From the NCBI GenBank assembly GCA_020199835.1, contig JAIVJV010000001.1, forward strand, positions 186,001-250,000: a stretch of DNA of 64,000 nucleotides, read 5' to 3'. This document shows, piece by piece, positions 9,446-18,637 of the stretch; positions within the stretch are counted from its first letter, which is position 1; the number at the start of each line of letters is the position of its first letter. The translations under genes and the position numbers were made by a program. The notes under the pieces are model-generated. The model saw only the letters and a list, made by a program, of their open reading frames with translations, ran no database searches and was not told the origin of the DNA. The stretch is from Acidobacteriota bacterium (lineage in GTDB: Bacteria; Acidobacteriota; Blastocatellia; Pyrinomonadales; Pyrinomonadaceae).

Positions 9446-12400
9446 ATGAGCTACGAGAGCGTACAAGAGATGTTTGGCCGCATGGCGGCGCAGTTTGGGC
9501 CGCAAGTGGCTATCGAGCGCAGCGGCCGGCGTGTGACTTACGCGAACCTGGAAGCGGAGTCGAACCGGCTGGCGAATTTCCTGGTCCGCGGCGGTGTCGG
9601 AAAAGGGACCATGGTTGGTCTACTGGCCGGCGATCCGGTGCAAATCATCACGGGCATTCTGGGCGTATTGAAAGCGGGTGCGGTGTTTGTGCCGTTGGAT
9701 CCGGCGTTTCCTGAAGGCCGTCTGCGTGTAATGAGTGAACAAGTGGAGCCGCATTGGTACGTCTGCGAAGCGAAGCACTTCGAAAAGCTCGTTAACCTGC
9801 GTGACAGTCTGAGTGGCACTGCGCGAGTGATTTGTTTGGACGGACGTGTGCCAAATGACTATGCAGGACTCGAAGTGTTGACCGCGTACGAAGAGTTTCA
9901 GCAGACACATCCGCCCCGTGTGCCGAGTGATCCGGAAGCGCCTTGCTCAATCTATTTCACCTCGGGATCAACCGGCAGACCGAAAGCGATCCTCGGCCGC
10001 TTGAAGGGAATCGACCACTTCGTGCGCTGGGAGATTGAAGCAGTGGGGGCCAAACCCGGCACGCGTGTAAGCCAACTGGCGTCTGCATGTTTTGATGGAT
10101 TTTTGAAAGATGTGTTCGTGCCATTGTGCTCAGGTGGGACGGTCTGCGCGCCGGAAAGCCGCGACATCCTTGCTGATCCCGAACGGCTCGTCAAATGGTT
10201 GGACGACAACCGGCTCGAGGTGTTGCATTGTGTTCCTTCCGTGTTCCGTTCATTGCTAAACGAGAAATTGGACAGTCGTTACTTTGAAGCAATGCGGTAC
10301 GTCGTGATGGCGGGCGAACCGCTGTATCCGGCTGACGTGAAACGTTGGATCGAGATCTTTGGCGACCGCATCAAGCTGATTAACATCTACGGCACCACGG
10401 AAACGAGCGTCGCAAAGGTTGCGTACGAAGTGAGACGCGAGGACGTGGAGCGGCCCACGGTCCCGGTCGGCAAACCGATTAAAGGCGCCGCGGTCATGCT
10501 GATGGATGCCGCTGGTAAGCCTTGCCGGCAAGGAACAGTAGGGGAAATCTACATCCGCACGCCGTATCGCTCATTTGGCTACTACGGCGACCCGGAACTC
10601 ACCGATGCCGTATTTGTCCAAAACCCGTTCAGCAAAGATCCAACCGACCTGGTCCATAAAACGGGCGACTACGGCCGGCTGCTGGAAGACGGGAACCTCG
10701 AGTATCTCGGACGGCGCGACCAGCAGGTCCAGATTCGTGGCGTAAGAATAGAACTCGGCGAGATTGAGAACCTCTTGCGCGCACACGAGGCGGTTGCAGA
10801 TGTCGCAGTCGTTGACCGGAAGGATACTGAGGGCAACAAGTTCCTGGTCGCTTACTTCACCTCGACCAACGGCGCCGGCAGCGGTCAACTGCGGGAGTAC
10901 CTGGCGGAACGGCTACCGCCGGCCATGTTGCCTTCAGCTTTCGTGGAGATGGCCGAACTGCCGCGCACGTTGAACGGCAAGATCGATCGAAAAGCGCTGC
11001 CGGCCTTAGAGTTAACGCAAACCAAACGCGAAGACGAAGCGGGCACGTTAACACCGATCGAAGAGATCGTTGCCGGCATCTGGTGTGAAGTGTTGCGGCT
11101 GCCGGCAGTCAGCCGTGAAGGGCACTTCTTCAACCTCGGCGGTCACTCACTACTCGCCTCTCAGGTTGTTCACAGAATTCGAGATATCTTCGATTTCGAA
11201 GTGACTGTCCGCAGCATCTTTGAAGCGCCGACGGTTGGTCAACTTGCGGCGGAGATTCAGACCAGGTTGAACGAAGGACACGTAAGCACCGAGTCGCCGA
11301 TAGTACCAGTCTCACGCGACGGCAAGTTGCCACTCTCGTTTGCTCAGCAGCGTCTATGGTTTCAGGAAGAACTCGCGCAGGGCACGTCTACTTTTCATGT
11401 CGATCTGGGAATGAGACTGGATGGTCCATTGAATTGGGCGGCGCTGGAACAGACGTTCAATGAGATCAGTCGCAGACACGAAAGCCTTCGCACCTCGTTT
11501 CCCGTGATCGACGGCGAGTTGGTGCAGCTCATTCATCCGTTTTCCAGACTGTCGCTGCCGACGGTAGATCTCAGTTACATCAACGGCACTGAACGCGAAG
11601 CGATTGATGCGCACCTGGCGAAGTTCGCCCTGGACCAACCTTTCGATCTCGAGACAGGACCACTGGTACGGCTGGCAATAGTTCGCCATTCGGATCAGAT
11701 GCACTCAGTTCTTTGTGTCTTGCACCACATTGTTAGCGACGGCTGGTCGCGCGGAATACTGATCAAAGAAGTATCGGCTCTTTACCAGGCATTCAGCCGT
11801 GGCGAGCCTTCGCCGTTGCCGGACCTGAAGGTGCAATACGGTGACTTTGCGGTTTGGCAGCGCAAGCGACTACAGGGTGAGGCGCTCGAACGCGAACTCG
11901 ACTTTTGGAAAGAAGAATTGGCGGGCGCACCTCCATTGCTGAACCTGCCCACCGATCGTTCGCGGCCGCCGGTGCAGACGTATCGCGGCGCCGCCGAATC
12001 GTTCACGTTGTCACCCGAGCTTTCGCAACGCTTGAAAGCGTTGAGTCAGAAGCAGGGCACGACAATGTTCATGTTGTTGCTCGCGGCGTTCCAAACACTG
12101 CTTTACCGCTATACAAACGAGGATGACATCGTAGTCGGTACGACAGTAGCAAACCGCGAACGGTCCGAAGTGGAGCCCTTGATTGGGTTCTTCGTAAACA
12201 TGCTTGCGCTACGCGCTGACTGCTCGGGCAATCCGGCATTTCTTGAGCTGCTCAATCAGGTAAGGGAAACGACGCTGCGAACCTACGCACACCAGGCGGC
12301 GCCATTTGAGAAGTTGGTCCAGGAGCTGCGGCCGAAACGGAATGCGGGTTACCTGCCGTTATTCCAGGCGGTTTTCAGTTTTCACAACCAACCTACGTTG

Positions 12401-14428
12401 ACCGAAATGGCGCTGGCTGGGTTGACCCTGAGCGTGCCGCAGCGAGAAGTCACGACAACGCAGATCGATCTACTACTGGATCTGTACGAGGGCGCTGAGG
12501 GGTTGCAAGGCGCGGTGCAGTACAACGCCGACCTCTTCGATCGGTCTACCATCGTGCAACTGATTTCTCATCTGCGAAATCTGTTCGAGTCGATCATCGC
12601 CGATCCGAATCAAAAACTTTCGGACTTGCCAATGCTCAGCGTTGAAGAAACCGAGCACCTCGTCGTCCACACGCGCGCGCAGTTCGGATCGCGTGAAGAT
12701 GTTTGTATTCACCAACTCATCGATGCGCAAATGAAAGCTACGCCCGATGCGATCGCGGCCTCTTTTCGCGGCGAGTTTCTGACCTACACGGAACTCAATC
12801 GCCGCGCCAACCAACTCGCGCACTACCTGCAAGCCCGAGGAGTCAAGCCGGGCGATTTTGTTGCGATCTGTTTGGAGCATTCATTTGAAGAGTTGATCGG
12901 ATTATTGGGAGTTCTCAAGGCCGGAGCAGGTTACGTTGCTCTCGATCCTGAGCATCCGCCGCAACGCATCTCGTATGCACTCGAGGACGCTAAAGTAGCG
13001 GCAGTGCTGAATCAGGAAACACTCGAGCGCGAGTGGTCCACTATCTCACGGCAACCGGACCGCGACATTCACCTGGAGGTGAGTCCGGACAGTCCCGCAT
13101 ACGTCATTTACACCTCCGGCTCGACGGGAGAACCTAAAGGTGTCGAGATCTCTCACCGCTCGCTCGTGAACTACGTCCGGTGGGCTAGCGACGTTTACTT
13201 GCGCGGAGACGATATGGCTTTGGCGCTTTACTCTTCGCTGGCCTTCGACCTAACCGTGACGTCCATTTATGTGCCGCTGATTACTGGTAACAAGGTCGCG
13301 ATCTTCCGCCGCGACGCTAAGGATGCCCTGCTCGAAGAAATCCTGGCTGACGGCCAGGTCGGAATATGCAAGCTGACGCCGAGTCATCTAACGCTTATCA
13401 AAGACGTGGACAATCGACGAAGCACCGTCAAACGCCTGATCGTCGGCGGCGAAGCTCTCGGTACCGAGTTGACGCGACAAGTCCACGAGAGCTTCGGCGG
13501 GGACGTTGAGATCTTCAACGAGTATGGACCAACAGAAGCGACTGTCGGGTGCATGATTTACCAGTTTGATCCGGCCAACGACACAAGCGGCAACGTGCCG
13601 ATCGGACGTCCGGCGGCGGGCGTGAATCTCTACCTGCTCGACAAGTGGTTACAATTTGTTCCCACCAACGTTACCGGTGAACTGTTTATCTCCAGCGCCG
13701 GTTTGGCCCAGGCGTATTTGCGCCGCCCGTCGCTAACGGCTGAGAGGTTCATACCAAATCCGTTCACGCGCGGCGAACGAATGTATCGCACGGGCGATGT
13801 ATGCCGGCGCTTGCCGTCAGGCGATCTCGAATATCTCGGACGGCAGGACGAGCAGGTGAAGTTTCATGGCTATCGAGTCGAGCTCAATGAAATTCGTCTG
13901 GCGTTGAAGAAGCATCCACAGATCAGAGACAGCGCGGTAGTGATTACCGAAGACAAGCACGGGCACAAGGTAATGGTCGCCTATTATGCGTCGCGGCAGG
14001 AACTCGAGACGGCACAACTGCGCGAGTTTCTCTCCGAGCTCCTCATCAGCGACACAATCCCGAACTTCTTTGTGCACTTGAGCAAGCTACCGCTGACGCT
14101 GAACGGCAAGATCAACTACGACGCCCTGCCTTCGCTCGAGGAGGCAAAGCAGAAGCTGCCGCGTACGTACACTCCTCCACGCACGCCGCAGGAAGTTAGC
14201 CTGGCCGCGATCTGGTCAGAAGTCTTGTCACTGGAACGTATCGGCATCGAGGAGAACTTCTTCGACCTCGGAGGACACTCGCTCCTCGCCGCCCAGATCA
14301 TTCATCGCATAAACCAGACTTTCGATATCGACCTGCCGATGCGTGTGATCTTCGATCAACCAACGATCGCCGGGCTCGCACTATCAATCGAAGAAGCGCT
14401 CATAGAAAAGTTGGAGGCAGTTTCATAA
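9446..14428 (+). CDS. NRPS, A-T-C-A-T
   Basis: A 1660-residue NRPS. Order: A1 about 1-515 (FDGFLKD, IYGTTETS), T1 about 560 (HFFNLGGHSLLASQV), C about 630-1060 (LHHIVSDGWS, with the normal PFEKLVQELRPKR), A2 about 1085-1555 (TSGSTGEPK, FDLTVTS, NEYGPTEAT), T2 about 1600 (NFFDLGGHSLLAAQI). The A1 pocket reads D-G-K-H-V-A-I-V-A-K, the third of a series with the two preceding modules. The A2 pocket reads D-L-T-K-I-G-E-V-G-K, matching known asparagine domains. There is no terminal C or TE, so the chain passes to the C domain at the start of the 4568-residue protein. I chose ATG 9446 (MSYESVQEMF), homologous to the previous NRPS start, rather than an in-frame TTG six bases upstream. The stop overlaps the next ATG (TAATG). 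Confidence 0.96.
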   Translation: MSYESVQEMFGRMAAQFGPQVAIERSGRRVTYANLEAESNRLANFLVRGGVGKGTMVGLLAGDPVQIITGILGVLKAGAVFVPLDPAFPEGRLRVMSEQVEPHWYVCEAKHFEKLVNLRDSLSGTARVICLDGRVPNDYAGLEVLTAYEEFQQTHPPRVPSDPEAPCSIYFTSGSTGRPKAILGRLKGIDHFVRWEIEAVGAKPGTRVSQLASACFDGFLKDVFVPLCSGGTVCAPESRDILADPERLVKWLDDNRLEVLHCVPSVFRSLLNEKLDSRYFEAMRYVVMAGEPLYPADVKRWIEIFGDRIKLINIYGTTETSVAKVAYEVRREDVERPTVPVGKPIKGAAVMLMDAAGKPCRQGTVGEIYIRTPYRSFGYYGDPELTDAVFVQNPFSKDPTDLVHKTGDYGRLLEDGNLEYLGRRDQQVQIRGVRIELGEIENLLRAHEAVADVAVVDRKDTEGNKFLVAYFTSTNGAGSGQLREYLAERLPPAMLPSAFVEMAELPRTLNGKIDRKALPALELTQTKREDEAGTLTPIEEIVAGIWCEVLRLPAVSREGHFFNLGGHSLLASQVVHRIRDIFDFEVTVRSIFEAPTVGQLAAEIQTRLNEGHVSTESPIVPVSRDGKLPLSFAQQRLWFQEELAQGTSTFHVDLGMRLDGPLNWAALEQTFNEISRRHESLRTSFPVIDGELVQLIHPFSRLSLPTVDLSYINGTEREAIDAHLAKFALDQPFDLETGPLVRLAIVRHSDQMHSVLCVLHHIVSDGWSRGILIKEVSALYQAFSRGEPSPLPDLKVQYGDFAVWQRKRLQGEALERELDFWKEELAGAPPLLNLPTDRSRPPVQTYRGAAESFTLSPELSQRLKALSQKQGTTMFMLLLAAFQTLLYRYTNEDDIVVGTTVANRERSEVEPLIGFFVNMLALRADCSGNPAFLELLNQVRETTLRTYAHQAAPFEKLVQELRPKRNAGYLPLFQAVFSFHNQPTLTEMALAGLTLSVPQREVTTTQIDLLLDLYEGAEGLQGAVQYNADLFDRSTIVQLISHLRNLFESIIADPNQKLSDLPMLSVEETEHLVVHTRAQFGSREDVCIHQLIDAQMKATPDAIAASFRGEFLTYTELNRRANQLAHYLQARGVKPGDFVAICLEHSFEELIGLLGVLKAGAGYVALDPEHPPQRISYALEDAKVAAVLNQETLEREWSTISRQPDRDIHLEVSPDSPAYVIYTSGSTGEPKGVEISHRSLVNYVRWASDVYLRGDDMALALYSSLAFDLTVTSIYVPLITGNKVAIFRRDAKDALLEEILADGQVGICKLTPSHLTLIKDVDNRRSTVKRLIVGGEALGTELTRQVHESFGGDVEIFNEYGPTEATVGCMIYQFDPANDTSGNVPIGRPAAGVNLYLLDKWLQFVPTNVTGELFISSAGLAQAYLRRPSLTAERFIPNPFTRGERMYRTGDVCRRLPSGDLEYLGRQDEQVKFHGYRVELNEIRLALKKHPQIRDSAVVITEDKHGHKVMVAYYASRQELETAQLREFLSELLISDTIPNFFVHLSKLPLTLNGKINYDALPSLEEAKQKLPRTYTPPRTPQEVSLAAIWSEVLSLERIGIEENFFDLGGHSLLAAQIIHRINQTFDIDLPMRVIFDQPTIAGLALSIEEALIEKLEAVS

Positions 14429-16284
14429 TGATCAACCACGATGCCAGTAACGGTAACGGTAATTACCGCCCGACGGCGACACTCTCTCGCAGAGCCAAAA
14501 AGGGCCAGTTGAATGTCATCGGAATTTCGGCGGGTTATCACGATTCGGCGTGCACTCTGTTGCAGGATGGGGTTCTGGTTGCCGCGGCGCAGGAAGAACG
14601 ATTCTCACGCGTTAAGAACGACAAATCGTTGCCCGTGAAAGCATTCCTCTACTGTCTTCAGGAGGGCGGCATCACGATCGCGGATGTGGACTGTGTTGGT
14701 TACTACGAAGATCCGTACCTGAAGCTCGGCCGCCAGGTCTGGATGGGGTTCATGCCTAACCTTCCGCCAACGCGCCGGGACGCGATCCTCGATCGACTTT
14801 CACGACCGCAACCACCGCAAATGATCATGGATATCATGGGTTATCAAGGTCGTTTGGAGGTGTTCGATCATCATCTGTCTCACGCAGCCAGCAGTTACTA
14901 TTTTTCGGGTTTCGATGAGGCAGCCATTCTAACTGTGGACGGCGTTGGCGATTGGGCCACTACCACGTACGGATTCGGCAAAGGACCGGATATCCAGCGC
15001 TTCGAACAGGTCGACTTCCCGGACTCACTCGGCTTCTTCTACAGCGCCATCACCGGCTACCTGGGATTTGAAGTGAACGAAGGCGAGTACAAGGTGATGG
15101 GCCTCGCGCCTTACGGTGAACCGGAATACGCGGACCAGATTCGCAAGTTGGTCGACGTGATGTCCGAAGGCCAGTACCGGCTGAACATGAAGTACTTTGG
15201 ATTCCTCACTGAAGACCGCATGTACACGCAGGAGTTAATTGACTTGTTGGGCCAACCGCCCCGCGAGCCGGAATCGGAACTGAATCAGTTCCACATGGAT
15301 GTTGCCAAGAGCGCGCAGGTCGTACTCGAAGAGATACTGCTGGAGAAGACTCAATATCTGCATTCGAAGTACCCGAGCGACAATCTCTGCATGGCGGGTG
15401 GTGTGGCGCTGAACGTCGTGGCGAATGGTCGCTGTTTGCGGGAAGGGCCATTTAAACAGCTCTTCGTGCAACCGGCCGCCGGTGATGCGGGTGGGGCCGT
15501 GGGTGCTGCGGCACTGGCCCACGTGCGAGTTACGGGTGAGCCGCCGGCCGTAAAGAGACTGGAGCACGTTTATTTTGGACCGACCAATTCAGTCTCCGAC
15601 GCTTACCGGTTTCTCAAAGTATCTTCGGCTAAGTTTGAAGACTTTCGTGGCAAGGAAGACGAGCTGATCAATTTCACTGTCGATCGTCTGATTGACGGGA
15701 AGGTTGTTGGCTGGTCTCAGGGACGGATGGAGTTTGGGCCGCGCGCGCTGGGCGGCAGATCAATCCTTGCGGACCCGCGCCGCCCGGAAATGCGCGATCG
15801 CATCAACGCCTTGGTGAAGATGAGAGAAGCATTCCGCCCGTTTGCCCCGGCTGTGCTGGAGTCGGCGTTTCAAGACCACTTCGCTCTCAATCACACTTCG
15901 CCGTTCATGCTCGAAACGTGCGACGTGATCTCAGAGATCGACTTGCCGGCAATCACTCACATCGACGGCTCCGCGCGTATCCAAACGGTTAACGGTAATG
16001 CAAATCCTCGGTTTGCGAAGCTGCTGGAGGAGTTCTACCGCCGCACCGGTTGCCCGATCCTCTTAAATACCTCATTCAACATGCGGGGCGAACCGATCGT
16101 GTGCACGCCTGTCGACGCGGTCAGATGCTTCAACCGTTCGCAGATCGACCTGCTGGTGATTGAAGATTTCGTGCTCGAGCGATCGGGTATTCCGGCTTTC
16201 TGGGAAAGCCTGGGCCATTTCGCCCGCGGCGCACCGACGGACGCGCAACGAGTCGTTGAACATTCGGTCTACACCATGCTCTAA
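14428..16284 (+). CDS. carbamoyltransferase (NodU/CmcH family)
   Basis: A 618-residue O-carbamoyltransferase that uses carbamoyl phosphate and ATP to carbamoylate a hydroxyl group. Family hallmarks are present in order: ISAGYHDSACTLL near the start, the metal-binding FDHHLSHAASSYYFSGF, YKVMGLAPYG, and the C-terminal nucleotide/carbamoyl domain with FGPRALGGRSILADPR, HIDGSARIQ and NTSFNMRGEPIV. Length is normal for the family. It overlaps the preceding NRPS stop (TAATG), so it is co-translated with it. The target may be a hydroxyl made by one of the two Fe/2OG oxygenases, or a Ser/Thr side chain; this is inference. A second family member lies further right beside carB. Confidence 0.95.
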   Translation: MINHDASNGNGNYRPTATLSRRAKKGQLNVIGISAGYHDSACTLLQDGVLVAAAQEERFSRVKNDKSLPVKAFLYCLQEGGITIADVDCVGYYEDPYLKLGRQVWMGFMPNLPPTRRDAILDRLSRPQPPQMIMDIMGYQGRLEVFDHHLSHAASSYYFSGFDEAAILTVDGVGDWATTTYGFGKGPDIQRFEQVDFPDSLGFFYSAITGYLGFEVNEGEYKVMGLAPYGEPEYADQIRKLVDVMSEGQYRLNMKYFGFLTEDRMYTQELIDLLGQPPREPESELNQFHMDVAKSAQVVLEEILLEKTQYLHSKYPSDNLCMAGGVALNVVANGRCLREGPFKQLFVQPAAGDAGGAVGAAALAHVRVTGEPPAVKRLEHVYFGPTNSVSDAYRFLKVSSAKFEDFRGKEDELINFTVDRLIDGKVVGWSQGRMEFGPRALGGRSILADPRRPEMRDRINALVKMREAFRPFAPAVLESAFQDHFALNHTSPFMLETCDVISEIDLPAITHIDGSARIQTVNGNANPRFAKLLEEFYRRTGCPILLNTSFNMRGEPIVCTPVDAVRCFNRSQIDLLVIEDFVLERSGIPAFWESLGHFARGAPTDAQRVVEHSVYTML

Positions 16285-16310
16285 ACCAGTTTCGAAAGAG
16301 AGTTCACGTT

Positions 16311-18509
16311 ATGCAACGTCCGCCTGAATCTTTGAAATCCTTCGCCGACCGTATCGCACGAGCCGCCGCTTCTGACGAGGCCGACCTACTCGTTCGCATG
16401 CTTCGAATGGCCGGTCTGACAGGAGATTTTAAGGGCCACGGCATCGCGCACTTCGGGGCTGACGACCGGCCGACTACCGTCTTCGCGAGTGAGCCGGGAG
16501 TGACGCCAAAGCAGTCCAGGGTGATCGGTATCTGGGAGAGACGCGAAGAGAACGGCACGGCGAGTTTCGTGCGGCGGATCGACATGATGGAGACCTGGCA
16601 CTTCTGGGCCAACGTAGGACGCATTGAGGCAAAGGGATCTAAACTGCGGGTGTTGTTTATCGGCGAGTCGGTGGCGCGCGGATATCTTTATGACCCCAGT
16701 TTCACACCCGCAATCGCTTTACAGATGATGCTGGAGAAACAGTACGGCAAGGACCAGGTCGAGGTGATTGATCTCGCCCGTACCAATCTCGGCTATGAGA
16801 TACGAGAACTCTCTCTCGCTGCTCTCCAGCTCGAGCCGGATATCGTCGTGTTCTTCGCCGGAAACAACTGGGAAAAGAAGACCTCGTTACCTACGTTCAA
16901 CGATGTCGCGAGGTTGGAGGACGCGATAGCGAAAGAAGGCATGGCTGGAGTAAAACGCGTCTTCGACGAGTACATCGAGCGGACGGGAAGAACCATCGTT
17001 AAGGAGGTGCTCTCGGAGTACCAGGCCGGTGGCATTCCAATCGTGTGGATCATTCCTGAGTTTAATCTTGCTGAATGGCGAGAGCCGTTTACCAGTGCTC
17101 CATATTTACCGGAGAACGGAAATCGGGAGTGGATCGCCGCGATGAAGGAAGCACGCAAAGCTCTCAGCGACGGCGATCGCGTAAGGGCGGAGCAGTTTGG
17201 GACCAGAATAGTCGAGCTGGACCAGGGGATCTGCGCAGCGGGTTATTACATACTCGCCGAGTGCCGGCGATTGGCGAACGACGTCGACGCGCAGAGGACA
17301 TATTTGGAGTTGGCGCGCGACGCGCAGAGCTGGGACAACTCCATTATGTACATCCCCAAAAACTACACGATCGCTCAGGAGGTGCTGCGTGAAGAACTGC
17401 CCAGGTACGGCGCGCAGGTAATTGATCTGCCGGTGCTCTTCAAGCAGTACCTGAATGGCGAAATCCCGGGCAATCGCCTGTTCCTCGACTACTGTCACAT
17501 GACTACCGAAGGGATTCAGATCGCAATGGGCTACGCAGCCTCTTGTGTTACGCGTGCGCTCAAGGGCGTCGAGCAACCGTGGCACACCTTCGTCAGCGAT
17601 GATGTTGCGCCGTCACCGGAAATCGAAGCAGAGGCGTCGTTCTTAGCCGCGATTCACAATGCGCATCGGTATCAAAGCTACGACATGGTCCACCATTTCT
17701 GCTCGCGAGCAGTGAAAAATTCGCCGCACATCGCCGACCTGATGCTCTATTTCATAGACCTCCAGGCGATCAACAAAGCTCCCCTGCGCATGAGCGAGGC
17801 GGAATTAGAGATCTTCCGTTTGGGGTCACCGCTGGTCCATCGATACCTGTTTCCGAATAACGACAAGCGGCTGGACAAGGTACTGCTCACCGCCGTTGCG
17901 AACGCACTCGAAGAAGCGGGCATCGCGGCTCGGGAGCGGCTTGAGCGGCGCTACCGCGAGGAACACAGTACCCGTAACACCGAGACTGATATGCTGCACC
18001 CTTATTACTACCTCTCGGCCGGCCAGCCCCATGAGTACGAAGGCCTGACGTGGCCACTGGCTCGCGTCGACTACGATCCGCGTTATTACCGCGCTTACTG
18101 GCCCGACTCGAAGTTTGTGTTCGTAGGCGAAGCGGGTTTGCCGGTCACCTTCTCATTGACTTGCCGGCTGCCGAAATACTCAATGGATGAAAGCAACATT
18201 TCGGTTGACTGCAACGGCCAGCCTCAGGGGGATTTGACTTTAACTAAGGCGTGGAGCTCATGGGACATCACCGTTCCCGGCGATGTCATTCGCGACGGTG
18301 TTAACGAAATTGAGATACATTGGCCCATTCCGCAGTTTCGTACTGCTGAAGCGCTTGACGAAGTGATCACCAAGCTGTGTCAGATGAAATACCCGGAGTA
18401 CTATCCGATCTACGGCGAGGTACATATTTTCACCGCCTCGAGCGTGGCGCATGCTGCTGAAAGCCCACCCGAACTGTTCGAGGTCGCAGTCTCTCAGGCC
18501 GTAGCGTAA
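16311..18509 (+). CDS. large SGNH/GDSL hydrolase-like protein, copy 1
   Basis: A 732-residue protein with an SGNH-hydrolase-like core and extra regions. The nucleophile block reads VLFIGESVARGYLYD (Ser120), a block III-like segment reads VVFFAGNNWE, and the catalytic pair is D393/H396 in LDYCHMTTEG. A helical insertion at about residues 255-345 and a C-terminal region from about 590 (beta-rich, with paired Trp/Arg motifs) flank the core. No signal peptide is seen, so it is probably cytoplasmic. Enzymes of this fold act as esterases, lipases or O-acyltransferases; here the substrate is unknown. It lies 26 bases after a carbamoyltransferase gene, with a GAAAGAGAG ribosome-binding sequence, and is followed by a clear paralogue. 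Naming beyond SGNH-like would be guesswork. Confidence 0.82.
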   Translation: MQRPPESLKSFADRIARAAASDEADLLVRMLRMAGLTGDFKGHGIAHFGADDRPTTVFASEPGVTPKQSRVIGIWERREENGTASFVRRIDMMETWHFWANVGRIEAKGSKLRVLFIGESVARGYLYDPSFTPAIALQMMLEKQYGKDQVEVIDLARTNLGYEIRELSLAALQLEPDIVVFFAGNNWEKKTSLPTFNDVARLEDAIAKEGMAGVKRVFDEYIERTGRTIVKEVLSEYQAGGIPIVWIIPEFNLAEWREPFTSAPYLPENGNREWIAAMKEARKALSDGDRVRAEQFGTRIVELDQGICAAGYYILAECRRLANDVDAQRTYLELARDAQSWDNSIMYIPKNYTIAQEVLREELPRYGAQVIDLPVLFKQYLNGEIPGNRLFLDYCHMTTEGIQIAMGYAASCVTRALKGVEQPWHTFVSDDVAPSPEIEAEASFLAAIHNAHRYQSYDMVHHFCSRAVKNSPHIADLMLYFIDLQAINKAPLRMSEAELEIFRLGSPLVHRYLFPNNDKRLDKVLLTAVANALEEAGIAARERLERRYREEHSTRNTETDMLHPYYYLSAGQPHEYEGLTWPLARVDYDPRYYRAYWPDSKFVFVGEAGLPVTFSLTCRLPKYSMDESNISVDCNGQPQGDLTLTKAWSSWDITVPGDVIRDGVNEIEIHWPIPQFRTAEALDEVITKLCQMKYPEYYPIYGEVHIFTASSVAHAAESPPELFEVAVSQAVA

Positions 18510-18637
18510 TTTCGCATTTTCAGGAAGACAAAACTCACCTCATCGGAGACAAAATTATCCAGAACTAATATTTAACAGCAGTTCGCTGGCCCCCGTGCCA
18601 ACGATGGTCTAATCCACTTTGCCGAAGGAATAAAGAC
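18510..18637 (+). other. 128-base gap between the SGNH paralogues
   Basis: No reading frame, repeat or terminator was recognised. An A/T-rich patch at 18552-18572 (AATTATCC...AATATTTAA) is the only promoter-like content. CGAAGGAAT before the ATG of copy 2 is its likely ribosome-binding sequence. Confidence 0.5.

Noticed and set aside
16793..17585. Minus-strand open frames of 121 and 159 codons
   Set aside because: Antisense to the first SGNH-like gene, whose motifs are clear on the + strand.
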